Part shown: piece by piece, positions 27,248-38,080 of the stretch
Position numbering within the stretch: position 1 is the stretch's first letter
How the letters are laid out: each line of letters starts with the position of its first letter
NCBI GenBank assembly: GCA_021730945.1
Contig: JAKFYH010000054.1
Span: 20,693-84,692, forward strand
Length of the DNA stretch: 64,000 bases
Reading direction: 5' to 3'
Source of the DNA: Acidobacteriota bacterium
GTDB lineage: Bacteria > Acidobacteriota > Vicinamibacteria > Vicinamibacterales > UBA2999
Translations under genes and position numbers: made by a program
Notes under the pieces: model-generated
Database searches by the model: none
What the model was told of the DNA's origin: nothing
Seen by the model: the letters and a program-made list of their open reading frames with translations, nothing else

Positions 27248-29053
27248 CTAGCGGCCTCCCTGCCCTGCCGGTGCCGGCGAACGCACGGTAATGGTGTCGG
27301 CGGCCCACAGTAACTGCGGGCGCAGGATCGACGGCGAGAGCGAACCCAGCCGCGAGCTGACGCCGATGTACATGCGCGGCGCGACAAAGTAGAGGGCGGG
27401 CAGGTGCTCGGCAAAGATGTCCTGCACCTGATCGAACAGGCGCTTGCGTTCCGGCTGGTCGATGCTCGACATCATCTGGTGCATCAAGGTGTCGATCTGC
27501 GCTTCCCACTCCGTGGCCGGCGAGGCTTGCCCGATGTTCCAGATGTGCGCCGTCCCGGAGCTCAGCCAGAAATCCGGCGACATCGCGGGGTCGAGGGCCG
27601 ACGCGGTCAGGACGAAGAAGATCGCCTCGAAATCCCCCTTGAGCATCCGCTGCACGAGCGCGCCCTGCTCGAGTGCGACCACGTCGACGGCAATGCCGAG
27701 CGGGCGCAGGTCGTCGCGCAGGACCGCCGCGGATCGTTCGAGCGACGAATTGCCGCGATAGGTCAACAGCGTGAAGCGTGCCTCGGTCCCCTGCTCGTCT
27801 TCGAGCCACTCATCGGCGTCGCGATTGGCCAGGCCCAGCCCGGTCAAAAGCTCCTTGGCCTTGTCGAGCGAGAAGCCGTAGCGCCGCACGTTTGGTGAGA
27901 ACCATTTCTGGTTGCCGGGTGTCACCGGCCCCCAAATAGGCACGCCGGCGCCGAGGAACACGGTGTTGGCAAAGGCCTCGCGGTCGACCGCGTGGGAGAT
28001 CGCCTGCCGAAACTCGCGCCGGTTGATCCAGCTGCCGCGCGGATCCTTGGCCCACTGCTGCGGCCGCAAGTTGAAGAAGAACACGTCGGGATCGGTGCCG
28101 ACACCAAGTTCCAGCAATTGCAGCTTGCCCTGGTCCACGAGCGGCCGCAGCGTGGCAATGTCTTCGGGCCGGACCTGCTGCTGCAGCATGTCGATCTGGC
28201 CCGACTGGAGTCTCACCAGTTCGGCGTTCTGGTCGGGCACCACCTCCGCCACGATCTGATCAAGATACGGCAGGGCCACGCCCGAGGCGTCCTTCTTCCA
28301 GTAGCGCGGGTTGCGGTCGAAGACCAGCCGTTGGCCCGGCTCGTAGCGCGTGAGCAGGAAGGGCCCGAGCGAAACCAGCTCGCCAACCGGCGTCGAGGCA
28401 TTCCAGGCCTTGGCGAACGTGCCTGCCGCTAGTGCCGCTTCGAGCTTGTGGCGGGGCGCCAGCATCAGGTTGTCGAGCAGGGCGATGCCGGGGCCAAAGC
28501 TGCCGGGAAAGCCGACGACGACGGTCCGCGCGTCCGGCGCGGTCACGGCCAGGGGCTGGCCATCCACCTTGAGAGAGCCGGCCAGGATGCTGTTGGCGTT
28601 GGGATCGTAGATGGCCTTGAAGGTAAAGAGGACGTCGGCAGACGTGAAGGGCGTGCCGTCCGACCAGGCCGCGTCGCGCAGGGTCAGTGTGAAGGTGCGA
28701 CCGTCAGCCGAGGTGGTCCAGGACTCGGCCATCGCCGGCTCGACCTCCTGGGTGGCGCGGTTGAGGCGCACCAGGGTGCTCTGGGTCAGGTGGGAGATGA
28801 ACGAGGTCGGGAAGCTGCGATCGACCCACCGGTTGAAGGAGGTCGGTTCACTGCGAAGCGACGAAGTCATGACCCCGCCGCGGGTGTTGACGTCGGAGAA
28901 AACAATCTCCGTGCCTGAATCAGCTGGCGGCTGTTGATCCGACCACCAGCGCCAGGCCATGAAAGCAATCAAGCCCAACAGCAGAACGCTCAGCAATGCC
29001 CGCGGTTGTCGGTTCACTTTTTGTCCTGTCGGCCAATAACTTGGCCGGTTCAT
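27248..29053 (-). CDS. oppA: peptide ABC transporter substrate-binding protein (SBP_bac_5), membrane-anchored
   Basis: The 601-residue protein belongs to the extracellular solute-binding family 5 (DppA/OppA): TLRDAAWSDGTPFTSADVLFTF, FRQAISHAVDREAF and FWLSSGTAHIWN are typical segments. It has an uncleaved-looking N-terminal membrane anchor (about residues 18-36) and no lipobox, so it is probably tethered to the inner membrane. ATG at 29053 or an in-frame GTG at 29062 may be used. It is the first gene of oppABC and diverges from the HTH/subtilase cluster across about 230 bp. Confidence 0.9.
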   Translation of the reverse strand: MNRPSYWPTGQKVNRQPRALLSVLLLGLIAFMAWRWWSDQQPPADSGTEIVFSDVNTRGGVMTSSLRSEPTSFNRWVDRSFPTSFISHLTQSTLVRLNRATQEVEPAMAESWTTSADGRTFTLTLRDAAWSDGTPFTSADVLFTFKAIYDPNANSILAGSLKVDGQPLAVTAPDARTVVVGFPGSFGPGIALLDNLMLAPRHKLEAALAAGTFAKAWNASTPVGELVSLGPFLLTRYEPGQRLVFDRNPRYWKKDASGVALPYLDQIVAEVVPDQNAELVRLQSGQIDMLQQQVRPEDIATLRPLVDQGKLQLLELGVGTDPDVFFFNLRPQQWAKDPRGSWINRREFRQAISHAVDREAFANTVFLGAGVPIWGPVTPGNQKWFSPNVRRYGFSLDKAKELLTGLGLANRDADEWLEDEQGTEARFTLLTYRGNSSLERSAAVLRDDLRPLGIAVDVVALEQGALVQRMLKGDFEAIFFVLTASALDPAMSPDFWLSSGTAHIWNIGQASPATEWEAQIDTLMHQMMSSIDQPERKRLFDQVQDIFAEHLPALYFVAPRMYIGVSSRLGSLSPSILRPQLLWAADTITVRSPAPAGQGGR

Positions 29054-29226
29054 TTCCTGCACTGAAATCGAATTTCATTCGATTTGCGTGCAATTCCCCG
29101 GTCGTTGCCGGCGGCCAGCCCGGCCGGGGCAACGCCTTGGCCGCCGACGCCCGGACGCCGCCGGTGCGATCGCAGGCATCGTAGAACACCAAACCCTGCC
29201 GATGCAATCACTTAGCGGAATATGGC

Positions 29227-29239
29227 CACGGTTACCGTG
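29227..29239. promoter_or_regulatory. inverted repeat CACGG-TTA-CCGTG upstream of the HTH gene
   Basis: A perfect 5-bp-arm dyad lies 47 bp before the HTH gene's ATG, in the divergent oppA/HTH promoter region. It contains ACGGT and ACCGT half-sites, the same words as the palindrome before the subtilase gene, so both may bind the HTH protein. Function is inferred. Confidence 0.45.
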
Positions 29240-29285
29240 CAGCTGGCACCGGCCGTGCCCTAACAAACGTGGAAGGAGCACCCCG

Positions 29286-29498
29286 ATGGACGTTCAAGCG
29301 ATGACGTTTAGTGAACCGGAATTTCAGCCGCAGGTAGGCCGCAGCGTGAGTATCGAGCAGGCCGCCCAGTTGTTGTCGGTGTCGCGCCGGACCGTCTACT
29401 ACCGCATCCGCGACGGACGGCTCCGCACTATTCGCACGCGAGGCGGTTCGCAGCGCGTCTTGATGGATTCGGTCGACGAATTGCGCGGCTCCCATTAG
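29286..29498 (+). CDS. small excisionase/MerR-like helix-turn-helix DNA-binding protein
   Basis: The 70-residue protein consists of a short N-terminal arm and one winged helix-turn-helix of the HTH_17/excisionase type (VSIEQAAQLLSVSRRTVYYRI, then a wing ending SQRVLMDSVDELR). AAGGAG lies 8 bases before the ATG. No integrase or phage gene is present, so a local transcription-regulator role is more likely than excision. It is followed 64 bp later by the subtilase gene; ACCGT/ACGGT palindromes precede both genes. Confidence 0.85.
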   Translation: MDVQAMTFSEPEFQPQVGRSVSIEQAAQLLSVSRRTVYYRIRDGRLRTIRTRGGSQRVLMDSVDELRGSH

Positions 29499-29532
29499 CC
29501 GCGCCGCCCTCTTGTCCCTGAACTTTGCACTT

Positions 29533-29544
29533 AACCGTACGGTT
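29533..29544. promoter_or_regulatory. perfect 12-bp palindrome AACCGTACGGTT before the subtilase gene
   Basis: The palindrome ends 18 bp before the subtilase ATG and partly upstream of its GGAG ribosome binding site. It shares half-sites with the dyad at 29227-29239. Being inside the transcribed leader or at the promoter, it is a candidate operator for the adjacent HTH protein. Confidence 0.5.
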
Positions 29545-29562
29545 GTGACCCTGGAGACCCTG

Positions 29563-31299
29563 ATGGACACCTTGCAGCCCAATGGCCGGCGCCGCGGACG
29601 CGGCCTCTGGCCGACGTGGCGTGGTTCCACTGCCCTATTGACCGCGGCCATCCTCCTGGCCTGCGCCAGCTCGGCTCTGGCCGGCAACCGGCGCGCGCGG
29701 CTGTCGTCTGACCTCACGGCGCATCTCAACTCGAGCTCGTCGGCTGCGGTCGATGTGATCGTCTCGGGATCGCAGGAGCGGATTGACCGCCTGGTGAAGC
29801 GTCACGGTCTCAAGGTGAAGAAGGTGCTCTCGTCGGGTGCCGTCTTGCGGGTATCGCGACGGGCGCTTGAATCGCTGGCCAACGACCTGGATCTCGAGGC
29901 CGTGTCCGGCGATGCGATCGTGCGGTCGATTGACCAGGGCAGGGCTCGGGGCACAGGGGCCAGCGCGGCCTCCCCCACGGGCGTGGGAGCCGCCGGCCTG
30001 ACGGCGGAGGTGATTGGCGCCGACGCCGCGTGGGCGGGCAGCATCCAGACCCTTGGCGCGGTGGATGGGCGCGGCATTGGTGTGGCGATCATCGACAGCG
30101 GGATTGCCGACCATCCGGCGCTGCGCGACCGGGTGGTGGCGGCCGTGGATTTCACCGACCCCCGGGGCCGCGGCCACGACAGCTACGGGCACGGCACGCA
30201 CATCGCCGGCATCATCGCGGCGCGGTCGTTCAAGAACACCGCCGAGGGCGCCGGCAGCGGCATGGCGCCTGGAGCGCACTTGATCAGCCTGAAGGTGTTG
30301 GGCGCCGACGGCACGGGCATGGCCAGCAGCGTGATCGAGGCGATCGATTGGGCGATCCGTTATCGCAAGCCATTTGGCATTCGCGTGTTGAACCTGTCGT
30401 TGGGAGCGGCGCCGACGCAGAGCTACAAGGACGACCCGCTGTGCCAGGCGGTCGAGCGGGCGGTGAAGGCCGGGCTGGTCGTGGTGACCTCGGCGGGCAA
30501 CTACGGCACCAACGAACAGGGCCAGTTGATTTTCGGCAGCGTCACCTCGCCGGGCATCTCGCCGTATGCGATCACGGTCGGGGCCGTGCGCACGCAGGGT
30601 ACGGCGGACAAGTCGGATGACGAGGTGGCGCCGTGGAGTTCCAAGGGCCCGACGCTGGTGGATCACATTGTCAAGCCCGACCTGGTGGCGCCCGGCTCCA
30701 AGATCGTGTCGACGGCGGCGGCGGCGGCGACGTTGATGACGCAGTTCCCGGAGCGCTTCATCGACGGCCCCGGCGCGCGCGACTACTTCTCGATGAGCGG
30801 CACCAGCATGGCGGCGGCCGTGGTCAGCGGAGCGGCGGCGCTACTGCTTGACGGGCGCGGTGACCTGACGCCACTGCAGGTGAAACTGGCGCTGCAGGCC
30901 AGCGCCGACTTCATGCCGTCGGCCGGCTTGCTGGCAGGTGGCGCGGGGAGCCTGGATCTGGAAGGGCTGGAGGCAATTCTAGACAAGGTTCGAGTTCTAG
31001 ACGCAGTCGGACCGCGCGCATTCGCATACCCTGGAGCTGCCAAGTCCCTAGTCGATTCGAACACCATCATCTGGGGTGACACCATCATCTGGGGCGACAC
31101 CATCATCTGGGGCGACACCATCATCTGGGGCGACACCATCATCTGGGGTGACACCATCATCTGGGGTGACACCATCATCTGGGGCGACACCATCATTTGG
31201 GGTGACACCATCATTTGGGGTGACACCATCATTTGGGGTGACACCATCATTTGGGGTGACACCATCATCTGGGGCGACACCATCATCTGGGGCGACTAA
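29563..31299 (+). CDS. secreted subtilisin-like serine protease with 13 C-terminal TIIWGD repeats
   Basis: The 578-residue protein has a signal peptide (about residues 20-40), an inhibitor-I9-like propeptide region (about 45-115) and an S8 catalytic domain with D178 (IIDSGIA), H210 (GHGTHIAG), oxyanion N313 (SAGNYG) and S415 (SGTSMAA), so it should be active. Residues 501-578 are 13 exact TIIWGD hexapeptides, ending at the stop. ATG at 29563 has GGAG six bases upstream. The catalytic part is high GC; from about 30,970 onward GC drops. The repeats could be a surface or aggregation module, a secretion tag, or a multi-copy peptide precursor; the sequence does not decide. Confidence 0.93.
   Translation: MDTLQPNGRRRGRGLWPTWRGSTALLTAAILLACASSALAGNRRARLSSDLTAHLNSSSSAAVDVIVSGSQERIDRLVKRHGLKVKKVLSSGAVLRVSRRALESLANDLDLEAVSGDAIVRSIDQGRARGTGASAASPTGVGAAGLTAEVIGADAAWAGSIQTLGAVDGRGIGVAIIDSGIADHPALRDRVVAAVDFTDPRGRGHDSYGHGTHIAGIIAARSFKNTAEGAGSGMAPGAHLISLKVLGADGTGMASSVIEAIDWAIRYRKPFGIRVLNLSLGAAPTQSYKDDPLCQAVERAVKAGLVVVTSAGNYGTNEQGQLIFGSVTSPGISPYAITVGAVRTQGTADKSDDEVAPWSSKGPTLVDHIVKPDLVAPGSKIVSTAAAAATLMTQFPERFIDGPGARDYFSMSGTSMAAAVVSGAAALLLDGRGDLTPLQVKLALQASADFMPSAGLLAGGAGSLDLEGLEAILDKVRVLDAVGPRAFAYPGAAKSLVDSNTIIWGDTIIWGDTIIWGDTIIWGDTIIWGDTIIWGDTIIWGDTIIWGDTIIWGDTIIWGDTIIWGDTIIWGDTIIWGD
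31063..31296 (+). repeat. 13 tandem 18-bp repeats encoding TIIWGD
   Basis: Thirteen exact-length 18-bp units (ACCATCATYTGGGGYGAC) follow each other without interruption. They vary only at two synonymous positions: the third base of the second Ile codon and of the Gly codon. Identical variants are grouped (units 2-4, units 8-11, units 12-13), as expected from recent unit duplication by slippage, yet no change alters the peptide. Confidence 0.97.
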
Positions 31300-31349
31300 G
31301 AAGCACTTCTACCGATGAATTGAACGTTTCCTATATAGGAGAAGCAGTC

Positions 31350-31379
31350 ATGAGCCGATTGATTATTTGGGGCGAATAA
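31350..31379 (+). CDS. 9-codon minigene encoding MSRLIIWGE
   Basis: Starting 51 bp after the subtilase stop, ATG AGC CGA TTG ATT ATT TGG GGC GAA TAA encodes MSRLIIWGE. AGGAG lies at 31337-31341 with ideal 8-base spacing, a better site than that of the following HD-GYP gene. The last residues IIWGE differ from the repeat unit IIWGD only by Asp to Glu, and use different codons, so this is not a simple copy of the array. It may be a translated signal peptide, a Trp-containing leader for the downstream gene, or the relic of a longer repeat gene. Confidence 0.55.
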   Translation: MSRLIIWGE

Positions 31380-31435
31380 GGGTCGAGGCACGGCGAGCCA
31401 AGCGCTGAGCCGAAGCAGATCAAATTGCGACAACC

Positions 31436-33322
31436 ATGAATCTCACGCCAAGAGGTCAGCTGTACATCGTAGTTGTGGCTGCAGCGGGCCTTCTCGTCGT
31501 AGGCCACTGCATCACAATGCTGCTGGCCAGCCCAATCGGCTGGGAGTGGGTAGTCCTAGCTGGGCTAACCCTCCTGAGTGGTTCGTTCACCGTTCGTGTC
31601 CCGTCCTTTCAGGCGCGAATCTCGGTCTCGGAGACGTTTGTTTTCACGTCGGTTCTCCTTTTTGGAACCTGCGCTGGGACTCTGACGGTGGCCCTCGACA
31701 CTTTGGTCGCCGCCCTTAGCTCCAGACGGCGAGCTCGAGAACCACTGCGGGTCCTCTTCAACCTTGCGTCGGCATCTCTGTCGATTTGGACCGCAGGGCA
31801 CGCCTTCTACGCCTTGTCTGGCATTCAGCCGCTGTCCATGGCCGATACTCGGGTCCCCGAGTTGCTCTGGCCACTCGTGGGCATGACGTCGATCCACTTC
31901 TTGCTCAATAGTGGGTTGGTCGCTGCGGCACTGTCAACTGAACGCAATGACAGCGCGTTCATGATCTGGCGAAAGATCTTTCCCTGGCTATCGATTAACT
32001 ACTTCGGAGGTGCTTCGGTCGCGGCGTTGTTGGTGTCCTACACAAGGACCGTCGACTTCATGGCGCTGAGCATTATCGTTCCGCTCCTCGTCATCTCGTA
32101 TTTGACCTACAAGACGGCTCTGGGCCGTGTCGAAGATGCAGTGGTCCATGTCGACGAAGTGAATCGCCTTTACATTTCCACCATCGAAACACTAGCAACG
32201 GCGATTGATGCGAAGGACCAAGTGACTCACGGCCATATTCGGCGAGTCCAACGATTCGCGCTTGGCCTGGCTGGAAAGCTCGGAGTCAACGACCCCCTTC
32301 AGCTCAAAGCCCTCGAGGCCGCCGCGCTCCTGCACGACATGGGCAAGATAGCCGTGCCGGAACACATCCTAAACAAGCCCAGCCGGCTGACGAGTGGAGA
32401 GTTCGACAAAATGAAACTCCACGCCAGCGTTGGCGCCGACATCCTATCCTCCATTCAATTCCCATATCCAGTGGTTCCAATCGTTAGGCATCATCACGAG
32501 AACTGGGACGGGACCGGTTACCCTGACGGACTCCGAACAACACAGATTCCTCTTGGCGCCCGAATCCTAGCGGTGGTTGATTGCTTCGACGCACTGACAT
32601 CAGATAGACCATATCGAACGAAATTGACCGACTCCGAGGCCGTTGAGATTCTCATGGAGCGACGCGGCGTCATGTACGACCCTTTAGTTGTTGACAGATT
32701 CGTCACCTACAAGGACGAACTACTTGAGACGCTCACCGGGAGTCTCGAGTCCCCGAGCGATGTGGAAGACCTACTCAAGCCTCATGTTGAAGCTGGCTCG
32801 GAACAATACAAGGCTTCACGACAAGCCGTTTTCGAGGCCGACAGAATGGAGCTTCAGCGCGCGGTCAGAGTCGTATTGGCATCGATCAACAAAGAGATCT
32901 CATCGTCGCTTTCAATCGTTTATCTGAAGGAACGCTCTAGGGATGTTTTGTTTGCAGTGGACGCCCTCGGAATGCAGGCCGCTGCGGTCGTCGGAGTGAC
33001 CGTCCCCCTTGGAACCAAAGTGACAGGTTGGGTCGCGGCAAACGGAACTCCTATCATCAACACCGATGCTAGGCTTGAAATTCCCGCGTCAGCCGGACTT
33101 GAACGGGACATGCTTTGCTCAGCCCTCCCCATTCGATCGAGCATCGAGGTGATTGGCGTTTTACTGGTTACAAGGGCCCAGTCGCGGCCATTTGACTCGG
33201 TGGAAATAGGCTTGCTCGAAAGCCTGTGTCTGCGGTTTCGCGAAGCCCCACTGCGCGAGCTTGTTGCGAATTCTGGAGGCAGTTCGAGATCCGATTCTCA
33301 AAAACGTCCCAGTATCCACTAG
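31436..33322 (+). CDS. membrane HD-GYP cyclic-di-GMP phosphodiesterase with GAF-like domain
   Basis: The 628-residue protein has seven or eight N-terminal membrane segments (residues 8 to about 225), an HD-GYP domain with H300-D301 (LLHDMGKIAVPEHIL), HHHENWDGTGYP with GYP at 361-363, and a C-terminal GAF-like domain (about 470-600). HD-GYP enzymes hydrolyse c-di-GMP; key residues look intact. The ATG at 31436 lacks a strong Shine-Dalgarno. GC is about 55% (33 of 60 bases in 32101-32160), well below most of the window. It precedes the sigma-54 activator by 9 bp. Confidence 0.92.
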   Translation: MNLTPRGQLYIVVVAAAGLLVVGHCITMLLASPIGWEWVVLAGLTLLSGSFTVRVPSFQARISVSETFVFTSVLLFGTCAGTLTVALDTLVAALSSRRRAREPLRVLFNLASASLSIWTAGHAFYALSGIQPLSMADTRVPELLWPLVGMTSIHFLLNSGLVAAALSTERNDSAFMIWRKIFPWLSINYFGGASVAALLVSYTRTVDFMALSIIVPLLVISYLTYKTALGRVEDAVVHVDEVNRLYISTIETLATAIDAKDQVTHGHIRRVQRFALGLAGKLGVNDPLQLKALEAAALLHDMGKIAVPEHILNKPSRLTSGEFDKMKLHASVGADILSSIQFPYPVVPIVRHHHENWDGTGYPDGLRTTQIPLGARILAVVDCFDALTSDRPYRTKLTDSEAVEILMERRGVMYDPLVVDRFVTYKDELLETLTGSLESPSDVEDLLKPHVEAGSEQYKASRQAVFEADRMELQRAVRVVLASINKEISSSLSIVYLKERSRDVLFAVDALGMQAAAVVGVTVPLGTKVTGWVAANGTPIINTDARLEIPASAGLERDMLCSALPIRSSIEVIGVLLVTRAQSRPFDSVEIGLLESLCLRFREAPLRELVANSGGSSRSDSQKRPSIH

Positions 33323-33331
33323 AAAGTCTTC

Positions 33332-36121
<2,790 letters not shown>

Positions 36122-36283
36122 CCGGGGCCGGCCCCCGGTGGCGCGATCTGGCTCGCCCCTGATGAGCTGGCCAGCTTGCACGGGAAAACACGATCCCGGC
36201 TGGATCCTGGGACGAACCGGACCATACTGAATACAGGTCGGCTTCCCGCCCCCCATCGACTTTCCGGGAGCCGTTTGTAACTC

Positions 36284-36805
36284 TTGGTGAGCCAGGCGAC
36301 TGTGCATGCATTGCCAGTACTGACGCAGGACGATTTGTCCCTGCGGGAGGTACATCTGTCTGACGCGGCGGCGCTCGTCGCACTCTTCGCGAGGGCCGAC
36401 GTGTCGGCGCACCTCGATCCCCCTCCCGCCACGATCGACGACTTCTGCGCCTGGATTACGCTCAGCCAGGCACGACGGGTGGACGGCCGCGCGGCATGCT
36501 ACACGCTGCTTGCGGGCAACCAGGAAGTGTCCGGGCTGTTCATGGCCCTGCGGAGTCCGGAACCCACTCGCGCCGAGATCGGCTTCGCCATGTCGCCGGC
36601 GCTGTGGGGCACCGGCGCGTTCCAGAAGGCCGCCGGCTTGTACCTGGATTTCCTGTTCAACGAATGGGGCGTGAAGACACTGGTGGGCAAGACGCTGGTG
36701 CGCAACGCGCGCGGCGTTGGCGCCATGCGGAAGCTCGGCGCCGTGGTGGTCGAGGAGTCGGTCCGCAACGGCCAGCCGGAATACATCTGGACGTTAGAGC
36801 GCTAG
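36284..36805 (+). CDS. GNAT-family N-acetyltransferase (RimJ-like)
   Basis: The 173-residue protein has the GNAT fold: LSLREVHLSDAAAL at the start, EIGFAMSPALWGTGAFQKA containing the acetyl-CoA-binding turn, and VGKTLVRNARGVGAMRKLGA typical of RimJ/RimL proteins. It probably acetylates a protein N-terminus or small amine. TTG at 36284 or GTG at 36287 would serve as start; GGGAG lies 13 bases upstream. Its end overlaps the convergent haem-protein gene by 12 bp. The 162 bp before it hold no feature I can support. Confidence 0.85.
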   Translation: MVSQATVHALPVLTQDDLSLREVHLSDAAALVALFARADVSAHLDPPPATIDDFCAWITLSQARRVDGRAACYTLLAGNQEVSGLFMALRSPEPTRAEIGFAMSPALWGTGAFQKAAGLYLDFLFNEWGVKTLVGKTLVRNARGVGAMRKLGAVVVEESVRNGQPEYIWTLER

Positions 36806-38044
36806 CGTCTCCTTGAGGATCTCGGCGATCGCCTGGCGCACCGCCGGCGTCAGGTGCGCGTACTTCCTGCCGGCGACCTCCCCCGCCAACACGCGATGAA
36901 TCTTTCCCATCACCAAACCCTTCACCGGCGCCGGCAGCGCCTGGAATGGTGTCGAGTAGATCATGTAGCTGAGCGGGTACTGCTGCAGCCGTGTCTGCAG
37001 GTTGAGGTCGCGTAACGACCGGCCCTTCGCATCGCGCGGGCCCGCGGCGGCAAATTTCTCCGCGAAGCCAGACGACCCGACGATCGGACCGTCGACGATC
37101 GGCGCCTCATCCACGAACAGCATGTAGTCGACGATCGCGTCGGCGGCCTCGGCCACCCGCGACTCTGAGGCGGGACCGCCCACCCGCCACTCCCACGTCG
37201 CCCGCGTCAGCAGGTTGAACAAGTGCGCCTGGTGCTCCATCACCATCAAGGCGACGATGTCGCTGTAGGGGGTGGGATAGCCGGTCAGGTCGAACTGCCC
37301 CTCGAGCGAAACTCTGGCCGGCGGCGGCACCGGGTGGGGCCGGCCGGCCCGCGCGGCCTCCACGAAAGCCGGCATGAACAACGGCAGGTTGCCGGCATGC
37401 CGCGCCGGCACGCGCTTGCCGGTGACATACCACCCGCCCCAGCGATCCTCGATTGGCCGATAGTGATCCACGGTGAAGCCGTTGGCGTAGTCGTTCTCGT
37501 CCTTGCGCGGGAACGTGCTCAGAATGGTCTGGCCGGGCACCCCCAGCGTGTCCCACGACAGGTGGCACCGCAGGCACTGCGACTCGCGGCCAACGGTGGG
37601 CGCGGCCGTGCGTTCCTGGTGGACCGCGTAGAACACCGAGCCCAACACCGGGTCCTGCGCGACAATCTCGAGCAGCCCGCCGCCCCGGACAAACCCCACC
37701 GACACTTGGTCGTTGAAGTAGATCGCGCGCGGGTTGGTCATGGTGATGTGCGGCGCCTGCAAGCTGGTCTGGGTGTAGACCAGCACCTGCGATTCCACCG
37801 GAACCTCGAGCAGGTCCAGCACCGACTTCAGGTAGCCTGACTTCTCGTCGAACACGAGGGTCGCCGACTGGTCGGCCAGCTTGCGGTTGAGCGCCTCAAC
37901 TACCGTGACGGCGTCGGCGGTGTTGTAGCGAATGGCGGGGTGATTGATCGACTGATCGAAGGCGCCCGGACGCTGGGCGATCGCCGTCGAGACGGCGCCC
38001 ACCAGCGCGACGCCCGCAAGCCCGATGAGAGTGGCCGGTTTCAC
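36794..38044 (-). CDS. exported protein with a single c-type haem motif, unknown function
   Basis: The 416-residue protein has a signal peptide (cut after about residue 23) and one CLRCH haem-attachment motif (C157, C160, H161). Flanking sequence (SFxxHQERT...; WDTLGVPG; KDENDYANGF) is not a family I can name. It is probably a periplasmic monohaem cytochrome-like protein. A second haem motif is not seen. The gene converges with the GNAT gene. Confidence 0.75.
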   Translation of the reverse strand: MKPATLIGLAGVALVGAVSTAIAQRPGAFDQSINHPAIRYNTADAVTVVEALNRKLADQSATLVFDEKSGYLKSVLDLLEVPVESQVLVYTQTSLQAPHITMTNPRAIYFNDQVSVGFVRGGGLLEIVAQDPVLGSVFYAVHQERTAAPTVGRESQCLRCHLSWDTLGVPGQTILSTFPRKDENDYANGFTVDHYRPIEDRWGGWYVTGKRVPARHAGNLPLFMPAFVEAARAGRPHPVPPPARVSLEGQFDLTGYPTPYSDIVALMVMEHQAHLFNLLTRATWEWRVGGPASESRVAEAADAIVDYMLFVDEAPIVDGPIVGSSGFAEKFAAAGPRDAKGRSLRDLNLQTRLQQYPLSYMIYSTPFQALPAPVKGLVMGKIHRVLAGEVAGRKYAHLTPAVRQAIAEILKETLAL

Positions 38045-38080
38045 CCTCTCAGGATATCGCCATCCGCCCGGGCGCGGATA

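Noticed and set aside
29180..29285. Sigma-54 promoter (TGGCAC...GC) upstream of the HTH gene
   Set aside because: TGGCAC at 29244 is followed by GTGCC at the wrong spacing and without the TTGC element; I cannot support it.
29286..29498. Phage excisionase marking a prophage or integrative element
   Set aside because: No integrase, attachment repeats or tRNA are nearby; the protein fits a local regulator better.
31063..31296. CRISPR-like array
   Set aside because: Repeats are directly adjacent with no spacers, and they are in frame with the subtilase.
31300..31349. Own sigma-70 promoter for the minigene (TTGAAC and TATATA)
   Set aside because: The two boxes are only 6 bp apart, and the TATATA would place the start of transcription at the ribosome binding site.
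36794..38044. Multihaem cytochrome
   Set aside because: Only one CxxCH motif is present in the whole protein.
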